From: Arion vulgaris
Lineage: Eukaryota > Mollusca > Gastropoda > Stylommatophora > Arionidae
DNA: 64,000 bases
Direction: 5' to 3'
Assembly (NCBI GenBank): GCA_020796225.1
Contig: CM036767.1
Coordinates: 28,057,253-28,121,252 of the forward strand
Positions 12,190-25,640 of the stretch are shown here, in pieces. A program made the position numbers and the translations under genes. Positions within the stretch are counted from its first letter, which is position 1. Every line of letters starts with the position of its first letter. The notes under the pieces were generated by a model that saw only the letters and a list, made by a program, of their open reading frames with translations, was not told the DNA's origin and did not search any database.

Positions 12190-14858
12190 TCAAGAAAATG
12201 GAACAAATGAAATGGACAGATACAGAGATGTGGTACTATCACAGAATGGAACAAGTGAGTAGGACAGATACAGAAATGTCGTACTATCACAGAATGGAAC
12301 AAGTGAGGACAGAAACAGAGATGTGGTACTATCACAGAATGGAAACAAGGACATTTGGCAGGATTTCTAATAGGTATGATAAGTACTTTGTATGCAGGAT
12401 TTTCACAGGTCTGATGTTGTAAAGTGAGTAGACAGAGACAGAGATGTGGTACTATCAGCAGGAAATGAAATAAGTGAGTAGGATGAGACAGAGATGTGGT
12501 ACTACCACATAATTGAACAAGTGAGTAGGATGATACAGAGACAGGTACTATCACAGAATTGAACAAGTGAGCAGGACAGACAGAGATGTGGTACTATCAC
12601 AGAAATTGAACAAGGGAGTAGGACAGTGAGACAGAAATGTGGTACCACTGGCTATAGAATGGAATAATTGAGTAGGACAGATGCAGGGATGTGGTACTAT
12701 CACAGAATGGAATAATTGAGTAGGACAGATACAGAGATGTGGTACTATCACAGAATAAAACAAGTGATGCAGGGAGGATACAGAAATGGTACTATCACAG
12801 AAATGAACAAGTGAGTAGGACAGACACAGAAATGTGGCACTACCACAGAATGGAATAAGAAATAAACAGATACAGAAATGGTACTATCACAGAATGAAAC
12901 AAGTGAGGACAGAAATGAGATGTGGTACTATCATTGAATGAAACAAGAAAATAGACAGATACAGAATGTGGTACTATCACAGAATGGAACAAGTGAGTAG
13001 ACAGATGTACAGAAATGGTACTATCACAGAATGGAATTAAGGGAAATAAATGACACAGAAATGGTATACTACTACAGAATGAAATAAGTGAGGACAGAAA
13101 CAGAGATGGTACTATCACGGAATGAAACAAGTGAAATAGGACAGATACAGAAATGTGGTACTATCACAGAATGAAACAAGTGAGTAGGATAGATAGAAAT
13201 GTGGTACCATCACAGAATGAAACAAGTGAGAACAGAAACAAAGATGGGTACTATCACAGAATGGAACAAGGAGAGGACAGGAGACAGAGATGTGGCACTA
13301 TCACAGAATGGAACAAGTGAGTGCGACAGAGACAGAGACAGCATTACTATCACAGAATTGAATGTTGAGTAGGGACAGAGACAGAGACTGTGGTACTATC
13401 ACAGAATTAAACATATAGGACAGATACAGAAATGTGGTACTATCACAGAATGGAACAAGTGAGTAGGACAGATACATAGATGTGGTACTATCACAGAATG
13501 GAAAAAGTGAGTAGGGTAGAGACAGAGATGTGGTACTATCACAGAATGGAACAAGTGAGTGCAATAGAAGATGAGATGGGTACTATCACAGAATGAAATA
13601 AGTGAGCTGACAGATAAGAAATGTGGTACTCATCACAGAAATTAAATATGAGCTGACAGATAAGAGATGTGGTACTATCACAGAATGGAACAAGTGAGTA
13701 ACAGACAGAGATGGCACTATCACAGAATGAAATATGAGCTGACAGATAAGAGATGTGGTACTATCACAGAATGGAAATGCGAGCAGGACAGATACAGAAA
13801 TGCTGTACTATCACAGAATGGAATGTAAGGAGCTGGACAGATACAGATGTGGTACTATCACAGAATGGAACAAGTGGAGACAGAAAACAGAGATGGGTAC
13901 TATCACAGAATGGAATAAGGAGAGGGACAGAGATATGAGATGTGGGTACTATCACAGAATGGAAACAAGTGAGGTATGACAGAGATAGAGATGTATTACT
14001 ATCACAGAATTGAACAAGTGAGTAGGACAGAGACAGAGATGTGGTACTATCACAGAATTAAACAAGGAGTAGTGGACAGATACAGAAATGTGGCACTATC
14101 ACAGAATGGAACAAGTGAGTAGGACAGATACATAGATGTGGTACTATCACAGAATGGAAAGCAGGTAGGGTAGAGACAGAGATGTGGCACTATTTGCAGA
14201 ATGGAACAAGTGAGTGCAATAGAGACAGAGATGTGGTACTATCACAGAATGAAATAAGTGAGCTGGACAGATAAGAAAATGTGTACTATCACAGAATGAA
14301 TATGAGCTGGACAGATAAGAGATGGTACTATCACAGAATGGAACAAGTGGAGTGCAACAGAGACAGAGATGTGGCATCATCACAGAATGAAATAAGTGGA
14401 TCTGACAGATAAGAGATGTGGTACTATCACACAGAATGGAACAAGTGAGTAGGACAGATACAGAAATGTCGTACTATCACAGAATGGAAAATGCTGAGCT
14501 GGACAGATACAGAGATGTAAATGCTATCACAGAATGGAACAAGTGAGGACAGAAAACAGAGATGTGTACTACTTCTCACAGAATGGAATAAGTGAGGACA
14601 GAGACAGAGATGTGGGTACTCATCAAGCAGAATTGAACAAGTGAGAGACAGAGACAGAGATGTGGTACTATCATAGAATTAAATAAATGAGCTGACAGAT
14701 GCTGAGATGTACTATCAAAGAATTTAAACAAGTGAGTAGGACAGGATACACAGATGTGGTACAACATCACAGAGTGGAATGTAAGTGCAGGACAGAGACA
14801 GAGATGTGGTACTATCACAGAATGAAACAAGTGTGTAGGACAGACACAGGAATGTACT
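12190..14858 (+). repeat. Satellite array, 48-bp unit (left of the Polinton)
   Basis: The unit GTGGTACTATCACAGAATGG followed by AACAAGTGAGTAGGACAGATACAGAGAT repeats about 55 times with frequent small indels and purine substitutions. The same unit resumes at 29302 on the other side of the Polinton, in the same orientation. Peptides translated from it (Cys-Asp-Ser-Thr-rich on the minus strand) are repeat artefacts. Confidence 0.95.
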
Positions 14859-14862
14859 TCAT

Positions 14863-15110
14863 AGTAGTGTAGTTCAGTAATTTGCGGTATTAAAACAATT
14901 ATTCATATGCCATGCCTCCAATAATCGATATATCATGAAGATATAGTAATTAATTGGTTGAATTTGATCAATAATTTTTAAGATAGTAAGGGAGATAATA
15001 ATTTTTTTTTTTTTGTGTGTGGTAGAGTTATCTTCCCCTTTTAAAAGTATAAAGGCACATATAACACGTATTGACATAATAAATACATATAACAAAACGC
15101 TTTATTGTTA
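14863..15110. repeat. Left terminal inverted repeat of the Polinton
   Basis: The sequence starting AGTAGTGTAGTTCAGTAATT is found inverted at 29050-29295, including shared blocks such as GGTATTAAAACAATTAT, TTGATCAATAATTTTTA, GTTATCTTCCC and ATATAACACGTATTGACATAA. Divergence is moderate, with small indels. The left flank reads TACTTCAT, against TACTAT at the right flank. Confidence 0.92.
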
Positions 15111-15289
15111 TATAAATTTATTGATTCACCAAGTATATATATGTGCATAAGTGGTGTTAGATACAAGTAAATTATGGAATACAATAGGGCAGTAAATGAT
15201 ATATATATATATATAACACTTTGCGCGTAACTCTAATATAAACTGTTTTATATAGATAGAGTGTATCGTAGTGACATTATCTGGATTGT

Positions 15290-18000
15290 AGTTAAGCTGT
15301 TTGATATAAAATATAAGAGAGAGTTTCTAGGTTGTTCATATGTGTAAATTGACCTAGCTTTGTGTTCTGAAACCAACATTCTTTCCAATTTATGATTTTG
15401 TGTAGTGAGTAATATCTAAAAATATATTTTTGTTCAAAATATTGTATTGTTTTGTCAAACCCTGGTGCTATAGTTTTATTGTAGTCCCTGAAGCAGTGGT
15501 AATGTTTTACTACACAAAGAGACCATTCCAGATCCTTCCATATTCTAACTTGAAAAGGCCTGGAGTTCTAGTCTACAGAATTTGTCTTGCCTGACAACTC
15601 GCAATCGAAACTAATGGTCCCCTGGCTACTAATAAAGGTTGAGTGATGCTGTAAACAAGTTTTCGCTGGAAACCAGTTATTGTAGACCTGATGAAACTCA
15701 CTTACGTAGGTGGGCCGACAACCTCAATCCAATGTCGCTGCGCTTAAGGGCTAAGTAGTGTTTATCAGCGTCCATTTCACAAATAATTGGAAACTGAACG
15801 ATCAGATAAACCTATTCAGAAAATCGTAATAAAACTCTAATATCTGTAATTTTGCGTATTGATAAACAAAAAGCCTATCTGTAACGGAAGATCCTAACAG
15901 TATTCTTTTAAACATTTCATCACATAAAGATCCTCACCTATTTGCGTCATATGTTTAAACAGGGGGTTATTTATTAAGACCCCTGTCTCAGCCCCCCGAC
16001 AGTATGATACGTCTAAGTGCATGGCCTTATTCGTCAAGGTCTTACCATAGGCAGCGTTCCCTAAAAGTTTCATGGTCTCACTGGTTGGCGGAGGACCTAA
16101 TGTCTCTATCCCCAGCGCGACGCAGCTGATATCGTCGCCAAATTGTTTGAAACAAGAGACGGGCTGGTATTCAATCACACGATATATTTTAATAATTGTT
16201 CATGTTTGAGATACCATTTTAACAACGGAGTCGCTAGTAAAATTTTTCACCTCGATAACTACCTATTAAAGTTCGACGACTACCCGACAAAGTTTGTGCT
16301 TGACGGCGTAATCGCATAATTCACCTATATCAGCTCTTGTGACGTCAATGTTTTTAAAGATTGGAGTCATCTCTGAAAAATACTATTTTAAACTGTCTTA
16401 TTATGAATGTCACACTCTACCAAACCCAAATAGGGTTTCATTGCTCACCGGCAACTAGTTTTGCCTCTCGGTGATAGGGTACGACATTTGAAACGTTTTA
16501 AGGCCCAGCCAACAGAAAATTTCAATTGATTGATCATTTTTTTCAGAATCTGCCATTCACATTCCTATTACTTTCGATGACATAGAAACCTAACTTCATT
16601 AGTCAAGTACCATGAATATCTACTGTCTTTTTATACAGGTCAGCTTAAGGGTTTGTTATTTATTGGGTTAATATCTCTACTCGAGTAAGGAACAGTTTGG
16701 ATGTCCAGAAACAAAACAACCGTGAAACTGATACACGGCCTGATTTGCTGTCCCCACCCATCTACTTCATTATGTCTTGAAATTCAATCTCATCTCGCTA
16801 CCGTTGAATTGTGTCTTTAAATCAATATTATGTAAGTACAACGGGTTAACCATTCCGACACTGGATGATGTAATAATTAGTTACGGTGTGGTCTGAAGCC
16901 ATCTCAGGTTGTCTGGGTAACTGCAAAAAAAGTCTGGTTTCAGCATTTTCTGCATCAAGGTTCATAGATATAAAGCATTGGCATCGTAACTCGATACCCT
17001 GACAACTTATTACCCTAATTACAAGTTTTTCCTTTTCATGAGATATCTATGAAATATAAGAAGGCCGCACCTGGCCAATATTAGCTCTAAGTGTCTTATG
17101 CGGTGATCTTGCTCGATTGGAACACAAGGAAAAAGCTATGTCTTTATCAAGAGTTTTAACAACATTTTAATGTAATTCCAGGATCTGATATGGTATCTTT
17201 AAACATATCAATCTTTAGATGAGCATAAAATCCAACCTGTTTTTCTGTGTTGTTGCAAGGACTACATCCTCATTATTGTACCAAATAAGAAAACTCTTAG
17301 CGTGGTCATTTCGACATCTAACCATACTTGTTACAGTAGGTTTATATTCACTAGTGGAAATGTTAGTGTTTTTATGTAGAAAAGAAAGCAGAATGTGGAG
17401 GTGGTGTTGTGTTTTTGTAATTTATTTTAAATGTGTAATGTATTCATAGTGCAGAAAACCTTTGGTTCCTCTTCTACCTTATAGGCAGCTAGATATTTGG
17501 AATAATTAAAAGAGGGAGCCAGATAGGACCCGACATTTGAGCTATCCAAGCTTATTTGTCACTATACACATAAAATTCTGATTCCCTTTTAACAATAAAT
17601 GAAAAGGAGAATCACGTCGAGATCGAGAAAGTAAAGTGAATTTGTATAGGTAGTATCAGGTTTAGGTCATATTTTCCCGAATTGAATCCTATAACGGGAA
17701 GCTCACGTACAAGCATCGAACCTATCATCAAGTCATATCACCCAATTCGGTTAATTGATTATAGATACCAGCAAACTGCGCACACAAGAGCTTGTAACCA
17801 ATATCAGAGATGTAACACAGGTGATCGAGCATTCGATCTAATAAATCTTGTGGGATCACCTGATGTTATGAAACATACAGGTGCTTCACCTCGGGACATT
17901 AGACGCCAGAACATGACAGAGGACATGTTTGGCTAAATATGGTGATCACACAGCTAGGTAGATTTGAGTGGTCAAAATAACATTCGAAATCAAATGCCTG
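15290..18000 (-). pseudogene. PolB: Polinton protein-primed DNA polymerase B (broken)
   Basis: Family-B DNA polymerase of the protein-primed organellar/viral type, which replicates Polinton DNA. Read on the minus strand across frames, these segments appear in the correct order: exonuclease-type GFNSGKYDLNLI (about 17650-17690), FKDTISDPGITLK (about 17170-17215), VYQFHGC (about 16715-16740), a VECDI motif-A region (about 16400-16430), TPLLKWYL (about 16210-16240), TMKLLGNAAYGKTLTNKA (motif B, about 16010-16080), and motif C read as MDADKHY with both aspartates kept but Thr-Ser replaced (about 15752-15779). The thumb follows down to about 15290. Only 15894-16178 stays open for long. The upstream limit is uncertain. 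Confidence 0.88.
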
Positions 18001-20024
18001 ATAGGGATAGATATAACTTTGTATCAACAGCTATCCCATGAACTCACCTGATTCCCAACAGTCTCCGGTGTACTATACTATCAAATTTCCTTTATACTGC
18101 TCGCTATACTAAATAAACACGTCTTTTCATGTCGGGTCAACCAGTAAGATGTAGCTGAGCTTTCCGTATTTGGGACACGAAAACGCGTTTGCGGTTTTAT
18201 CAACATTTATGTATGAAATGGCTGTTAGTATAATAAGATGCGCGCGGTATCTTTATAGCTATCACTACCCCCTTAGTTTTGGGGGGTCAATGCCTGCTAT
18301 CATCGTATTCAAAGACATCTATATTACCGGTGTTACGTTTAATGCTGAAGTTCGACTAGATTAACACCAGGGAAAGCTATTAAAGAATCTAATTTTTGGT
18401 TTATTTGCCACTGAATCAGGAGATTACGGGTGGGTAGCCTAACATTTTAACTGAAGTCTCTATGGACAGCCAGACACCCAGAAGAAGCAATGATTATCTG
18501 TGTACGGTCTGGAGCTTGAATCGTGTTGTAATTGCAATATTTTTATTGCACACTATGCGCTGGCAGTTTGATACAGTAACCTATCGGATAGTTTCTGAAT
18601 TTTATAGGATAAAAGCTTGTCGCAGGAATGGAATTGATGTAAATATCTAGAATGTTGTCTGGTCAGGCGGTACAATTTAGAATATCGCTGTCGTGTAACG
18701 TTTTAAGGAATGCGGTAAATTCGGTCCTATTATTAATTAAGATTGGTTTGTCTAAACACAGGGCATTGTTAGAGGAGGCATGGGAAAGAATCTAAGGTCA
18801 TTTGTTTCTTATGTCTGCAGAATAGTGATGACTGTAATTAATTTTAAAAACTATTTGTCTGATTTAAATGATTGTCTAAGCGATCACCCCCAAGCTATTG
18901 GGTGTCTCCATGTGTGGACTGTGATAATAGTGTAGGTAGACATGAATTGTTTATTTTGTATGTGTCTGATGGCGTGCCAGTTGTCTGTAGGTATATTTTA
19001 TGTACATCTGGTGGCAGGCGTAACGAGTCAACTTTCAGAGTGGATTGATGATAATCCTGTGACATTGAACTGATTTCTGCTGCAGGGTTTATAGTTCTTT
19101 TCGTACGTGCGCGACACTGGTTGCTTGTTGTATCTAATATTGAGTCTATAGTTCATTTCCGTGATGCTCGTAATCCTGTGAGCGGTGAATATTGAGGTAG
19201 GGTAGTTGATGAGGTCGGTGGGTGAGCAGGATGATGGACACCTTGATTGTGCGTGGTGTTCTTAATCATATATGGCGCTGTAGATTGTCTGCACGCTGGC
19301 ATTCAACTCGGCAGATAGCGTTACGTGTAGTGTATTCCGCCATGTGCACTAGCTCCTATGTCGATTTAAAGATCTAACACAAGTCTATAAACACGATTGC
19401 ACCTGACATCTATTTCTTGTCGTACTGGTGGTTGATCGGCAGACATCAGAAGACAAAATGGATTTGATAAGTGTTAAAAATGAGACGAGGATATTGATTT
19501 GCTTTTTTATACTTACTTCTAGACAAACAACAAATAAATATGTAAGCAAAACACTGATAGGTCAGTGAGGGATCTTGCAAAGAGACACAGTCGTTTCTTC
19601 GATGACTTAGTTGCAACCATACAACCTGAATTTGGTTATCAGACTTGTTACCATTGCCAATCATGCTGGTACCAAGAGAAGACTTGAACTGCGGTAGAAT
19701 TTTAATTATTTTTGTTCTAATGGTCGAATCGGGAACATATTGTGTCCGTGCTTCTCATAGATACAGAGATCAGAACATGAAGAAGTTTATAGGCGGCTCT
19801 GTTATCTAATTGACATACCCCGAATGGATCTTTAGAGAATGGTGGTTGGAAAACTCTGTGTGGATATTACCAAGACATTTTTACCTGAACGTATTTATAA
19901 ATACATAATAAATTTAATGAAATTTAAATAAAAGGTAATAAAACCTACAATTTGATCTGTATTCATACTATACTGTTATGTGTGAGAGTCCAGATATATA
20001 TATATATATATATATATATATCAT

Positions 20025-20064
<40 letters not shown>

Positions 20065-21990
20065 TACCACATGTTAGTCCTGTACAACTGATATGACGCA
20101 TAGTTCAGGCGTGCGAGGCATATTATATGTGTAATATAACATACATGTAAATTAGAAGACCTATACTAATAAACAACCTTTAGACAAACCTCTTTTTATT
20201 ATTCTTCAATGAATGTAATAATATATATCACTTTAATATCGCAAATTAAACAAGAGAATATTGTTAGTACAAATATACAATATACATACCTTTTAATATA
20301 GAGCGTTCCAGTAAAAAACGGCAAGATGTTCTCTGCTCAGTGCAAAACTTACGGAATGAACTATTGCAATATAACTCATTTTAAGCCAAAATATACAGTC
20401 GATCGATTTGAGCGGATGAATGCAAATGGTTAAGGCGTTTAATAGGGTATCGATGCACAACACGCGGGCTAAAGCTATGACGCTGACAGCTAGTGATTGA
20501 TTTGCGGGTTCTGACCAAACTAACTTCCTAGTGATTCATCGATAAATTACAATTACTTTGGCACTGGTAGGATAATTCTTGCGGGTACAAATTACAAGCA
20601 TAGGCGCTTAATTTTGCGTATCATTGGTGTAATTTTTTGACTTATTATTAAATTGTATGACACGAAAAATTGAAACGTTTAAATGAATAATAATTTTCGT
20701 TTGTGACAACTCGGAATTTATAGAGCACTTAAACTATAGTGTCTGCCGATGAGACACCATGATTTTGGGTGATTGTTTAACGTCTGTATCCTAATTATAT
20801 AATTCGAGGCGTAATTTAAATAATTATTTTGATGTACAAAGAACACCCTTGACCCTCACGATGTTTATATGAGACATAATATATTCCTATTGTTGCGTTT
20901 ACAATTTCATCTTCTAACGTTACTAAAAGACGACCGCGTTGTACCACCGCAGTTACTTTCAATCCTTGTCTCACTACAGTCAGTCTTCTAACATTAGAAA
21001 GAACAAAGAGGTAAATGGCCAAACTTCATGAAATAGAAAAAGTATTAGAAACAATGAATGATCGAACTCACTTGTATAGCCGACAACTGGTACAAACTAA
21101 ACTTGTACCACAAATGAAAAGAAGTAAAATAATAGTATATGTCTCGGCTCTCTGCAATGATTATAGATTTAATGAGACCTTTCATTTGACAATGGATGTT
21201 CGATCGCTTTTGGGTAAAAGCTGCCGATGTAATAATGATTTTGAATTCAATCGTTCCAAGTTGCTTTTTGGATCGCAAAGATATGCTTCACATCTATGAT
21301 ACAATGTTTAATAGTCCGGAAAATTATCAAACAAATTGAAAAGAAAATTTTACAAACCATCGACTAATGATTACAAAGACACACTCACGATAGTTTATGG
21401 TCAATATTTACATTGAGTTGCCAATATGATGCAACCTGATTTTATTTTCACTGACAAGCAATGTCAAATTACTGCTATATGGTATTGACATAGTCTGAAT
21501 CATATATGAGCACTTGTTTAATTATCGTATTTTAGCGAGCTCAATCCTGTTTTTACATTATGCCAATCAAGAATTCATTTGTCAACTAGCCGATGTAGTA
21601 TTTCTAGACTTAAAGTCGTGTATTGATTTTGTAATACCATGAGTCAACGACCCATTCAGAATTTGAACACAAAACTACCACTGTTTTGATAATAAATGAA
21701 AGTAATATTTTGAAGCTGATTTAAACCAATTAGAGTCAAATGGTCTTCTGTTAGGTGATCACTGTATTTATACAGTACAGTACATGCCCTATAGACATAC
21801 ACAGTACATTACATATAGACATTAAATTACATATACATACACACATACAGGGCTTAAAATAGTTAATATTTTTAGACGAAATGAATGTAAAAAATAAAAA
21901 TATTTTTTTAGTCTTTTTTTTTCATCCTTTATTTACTTCAACAACATTAAACATATTATAAGGTGTCTATTCTTCTCGTCGTTTTTTTCT
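18001..21990. other. Unassigned Polinton interior
   Basis: No gene was recognised in 4 kb between polymerase and protease. Short open frames (18170-18364 and 21015-21299 plus, 19446-19664 minus) have no family signature I know. The stretch includes microsatellites at about 19990-20060 and a CATACA-rich patch at 21770-21860. It may contain later insertions, decayed capsid genes, or both. Confidence 0.45.
19993..20060. repeat. (TA)n and (GA)n microsatellites
   Basis: A TA dinucleotide run of about 28 bases is followed after TCATCT by a GA run of about 32 bases. These are simple repeats with no other content. Confidence 0.95.
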
Positions 21991-21999
21991 GTTGCTTCA

Positions 22000-22405
22000 A
22001 CTTGGCTGGTAGTCTGATGTCAGTTTGAAGTATTGCTGAAGTGACTAGTCTCATCAACGGGTTCAAAGTTTTTAGAATCGAGGCCCGGTGGTGTTGTACT
22101 GTAAATAACTAGTAACTGGTGTGTAGCCTCGGCGCATACTCATATGAGGCGCCATTAGGACAGTAGTTCGTTGTATCACGCAGAGAGTAGCGCGGCAGTT
22201 CTTCAATAGGGGTTAGCCGCTCAAATCAGCTTTAGACCGTTCTGTAAGGCCAGAAGGTTTTGAAATACCTCTGAGCACGATAACGTATTCACATATTTGG
22301 TTGAAACTTTAGATGTGTTTCACCAAAGTACTTTTGAATGTGAAGACAGGCAGCCTCTATAACAGTTTACAGAAAACGGCTTTCAGACCAGTGGCCATGG
22401 TTTAA
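22000..22405 (-). pseudogene. Unknown Polinton ORF remnant
   Basis: On the minus strand an ATG near 22396 begins MATGLKAVFCKL, followed by frameshifted coding-like text (for example YVIVLRGISKPSGL and MAPHMSMRRGYTPVTSYLQY) down to about 22000. It sits between the protease and the unassigned interior, where other Polintons carry structural genes such as the minor capsid (penton) protein. I do not recognise it and make no functional call. Confidence 0.3.
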
Positions 22406-22559
22406 TCATTTCATCGCCCGGCTTACGTAAAACAGTGTTTTCAGAAAATGTCTGCATCTTGGTGAACCTGGAATACAACTGCAGGTCGGTCTGACTGAGC
22501 TGGCTACTTATATACCGCGAGAGGCAAACACACCATACTTGCTTAATTGGTCAGTTAGG

Positions 22560-23069
22560 TTAAAAAGTCCAGACTTCTTTATTGAGTAGCACAAAGTATG
22601 CAGACCGTTTTGTCATATATGGTTTATCAAAGGAGAACAATTTTGATCATTGATGTGTTGTTCGCGCGGCGGTGCCGAGAATGGCATTAGGTACGCGTTG
22701 CATTGTTCCACTTCATGAGCTATCAAGATGAAATATATAGCGTATAGACCACAAGCACTTGCCAAGATCCTGTAATATACAGTGGGTTGTATACATTGTC
22801 TATTGGAATTACGCATGATAAAGTTATAATATCCGCATTAATTGGCGGTAATCCAAACGAATCAAAGTATTCAAAGCGCATCTAATTCCGTTGTAATACA
22901 GACCAATCCAGTGAGAGCCCGGCTGGTTACTGCAGTCGGCATTTATGACAAACCTGCATGAAGCTGGGTCAATGCGTCTGGGCACTGATCACGAGCCAAG
23001 ACCCTGAATAGTATTCGTCTGATATATATATCAATTCTGAGTATGTCTCTGTATTTCATGGGTATTCAT
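22560..23069 (-). pseudogene. Polinton adenain-like cysteine protease (broken)
   Basis: Ulp1/adenovirus-type cysteine protease expected to process capsid proteins. The minus-strand ATG at 23067-23069 begins MNTHEIQRHTQN. PGSHWIGLYYN (catalytic His at 22911-22913) is followed by YFDSFGLPP, with the Asp of the triad at about 22855-22865. ASACGLYAIYF carries the catalytic Cys at 22751-22753. Length of about 170 codons fits the family. Frameshifts lie between these blocks; the open frame 22613-22816 covers the Cys block. It is next to the capsid-like gene, as in other Polintons. Confidence 0.85.
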
Positions 23070-23239
23070 TTTGTTCAGCAAGCTGGGTATACTACTGAGC
23101 TTATGGTATGTGCGGTGCCTAGTAAATCAAAAAAACAATAGTGAATAAAACTGTGGTTACAGATACGTCCTGTAAGGATGAGTCTCAAAGTGCTTGAATC
23201 ATTTTATGCAATATAGTCGGTAACAACCGGTCTCGACTT

Positions 23240-24520
23240 ACTTATTTCCAATATGGAATCGTTTTCTCGGCGCATACCACAACTTGTAAGGGTCTGACGT
23301 GTCGGCAGCGAATTTAAAAGCTCATTGAGATTGGTCCAGACTTTGCCATCTCGAATTGATCCCTTCATTCAAGAGGTTGACTCAAATCTACTGCATATAG
23401 ACTGTACCCATTTTAAATTCTCTGGTTCGTAGTCTAGGTCAACACAAGGCGTCTTTACCAATTAGACCCATGGCTAGATTGGTACCAAAAAGGCTCGCAC
23501 GTATTTGGTTGTTTCTATAATCTATCGAAATTGGTTTCAGTGTATACCTGACTGGCGACTGTAAATATTCAAATATGTTTGTGGATCATATTACTGTTAT
23601 GCTAAACGGTTATATTATAGGACCCGTTAAATGCATGAATTAATTATAACAATAACTAGGCGTGTAGAGTCTGACTTAGGAATAAATTATCTTGCATATA
23701 CGACAATATCTCCTTGAATAACAAACGTCTTTAGGCCAACTCTCTTTGAGTGGACATTGCATTTCCCCGATCAGGTCATGCGCCAAAGATATCGCCGGAT
23801 TTACTTTTCTAAGCACCTTACTGCGTATATCACTGATGAGATGCAATGGTTGGGTCATGCGCCATCAAATTGAAGGTGTCCTTGTAGATGCGGGGTCAAT
23901 CTGATTGTCAACGCCATTCAGCATATATCGACTTGGTACAAACATATCTGAATGCACTTCCCATCATATCGAGTTCTGACTAACAGCTGTTGAGTTACGT
24001 GTCTGTAAGCCTCATTGGCGTTCCAGTTGTTTCATCTAGGAAATTTGCTGTGTCTTTGTAAAAAAAAGCCCGAGGTTAGATGTCTTTTACATCTTCACCA
24101 TAATTCAATACTACCACATACGCCTTAGACCATATGTATTCTCACTCGGCGTAATTAATGTATCGTTCAGCGACACATCGACCTGTGAGAATAGACTGTA
24201 GGCAGTAGCTGACAGGTGCTACATCAGCATTAGGTGGTATTTGTCACTGTTGTCCAAGCAACGTTATTTTGGCTCTTACATGCAAAAAAAGTATTGAGTA
24301 AGTCTAGATACTCTTCGCTGTTACCAGAGATTGCAAACTCAATTGGGGCATTTGCTGCTAGGGACGCCAGTGGGTGTGGCCTCACAACTGACCTTCTTCG
24401 ACCGCTGTTTGTGTCGGTGGTACGCTAAACAGATCGATCCCAGAATGACACTGCACGAATTGGGGTGTGAATTGTGCCATTTATCCAAATATATCTGAAT
24501 ACCTCCTATGACTTCTTCCT
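23240..24520 (-). pseudogene. Polinton capsid-like protein (F54H12.2-like family, broken)
   Basis: On the minus strand, SGIDLFSVPPTQTAVEEG (about 24405-24465) is the hallmark N-terminal block of a widespread Polinton-associated family annotated, as I recall, as F54H12.2-like and thought to be the major capsid protein. Further blocks follow in order: HVRAKITLLG (about 24280), a VSLNDTLITPSENTY region (about 24140-24190), YMLNGVDNQID (about 23905), LRKVNPAISLAHDL (about 23770-23815), and a C-terminal KFAADTSDPYKL near 23290. Frames change repeatedly. The assignment rests on block order and similarity to the family; the capsid role is inference from published Polinton models. Confidence 0.65.
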
Positions 24521-24999
24521 GGGCTTCGTGTGTGAATGCCCCGTTTGGGTAGCTCCGTTTTATTCATTTAAAAGGTCTACCCGGTGGGGCTACCTTTCGC
24601 CGTTTTCTGATCCTGGATCCTGATTGGCTGTTTTCTTCTCCTCAGGTTCTGAAACGTGATCAACTGCGCCATGAGAAGCTCCTTGTCCCGCACTTCTCAT
24701 GCAGGTTTCTTTAAAGGAATCCCATGTTCCTCCCAGCTAGAGCATCTTGTGCAACTTGCAACCCAGTACTGACTTTCTGAGTAAGGCTTTCCCCATTCTG
24801 TCTTTAACCATGGGGAGAATCGCACGTCCAATTCCACCAAAAAAGAATCAAGTCCATGCCCCTGTTGGCTACGACCTCCGACAAATACTTCTGGTATGCG
24901 CCTGCCTGATGGCAGAAATAGTCTTATGAGATTTTAGGTTTCGCTGTACGGAGCGTGTTTCACCATGGTTATTCGAGGTGCCGGCGAGTACGAAAGTGT

Positions 25000-25640
25000 A
25001 GTGTCAGCATAGCTGTCCGAAGCAGAAATGTGGACAGTTTTACCTGTGTCGGTCGTTAAAAGTATTTCCACGGTGTCGAAGGAAAAACGACTCAGGGCAG
25101 TGGCTTGTCATACATCCGAAAATACTGACGCAGCCTGTCTGTCCACTATTGGAACAGCCTGCAATAGGGTACATATTCATCTCCAACAGGTCGCGGCGAC
25201 TATGTCGCCAGACGTAGACATTAGTTATCTCACTATGCAGTTCTACCTCTCCCTCACTATAGAGTACTGGGCTGTTTTTCAGCATGTGGGTGTGGTAAAA
25301 TTGAGGATATAAGCAACATTTCATTAAGTATAACTTCAGCCTCTTTCTTTCGCATAGCTTGAAGCTGGGCTTCTTGTTTTACTTGTTAAGATAGAATCTC
25401 ATCTGCGGGTTGTCTCCTCCTCCAGACCCGCAACCATATTCAGAATTAGCGATAAAGGTGTCTGGCACGGTGTGCCAGACCCGGCGGTAATACAAGTCGT
25501 ATGGTTGGTTTAACGGTGTCTCAACTGAGGTGATTCTGTTTGGGGCGGGTCTGTTGTTACTATGGTTGGCGGTATGTACTGTATCCATACGCCATCGTCT
25601 AGTTATAGTAGGTATTTGGAACTGAATTTCCAAGCAGACT
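25000..25640 (-). pseudogene. Unknown Polinton ORF (coding-like, unassigned)
   Basis: On the minus strand, 25379-25633 is open for 84 codons. It appears to continue in another frame as QEAQLQAMRKKEAEVILNEM (about 25320-25378) and then ALSRFSFDTVEILLTTDTGK (about 25035-25095). Composition is protein-like, with a short charged helix. It sits between the integrase and the capsid-like gene. I do not recognise a family. Confidence 0.4.

Noticed and set aside
12141..14830. Several open frames with Cys-Asp-Ser-Thr repeats on both strands
   Set aside because: They are translations of the 48-bp satellite; frames change from unit to unit and no start context is shared.
21015..21299. 94-codon plus-strand frame inside the Polinton
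   Set aside because: Recognised Polinton genes are all on the minus strand, no motif is visible, and a similar-sized frame exists on the opposite strand; not enough to call a gene.
24234..24428. Plus-strand 64-codon frame
   Set aside because: Antisense to the capsid-like N-terminal block, which has the stronger family match.
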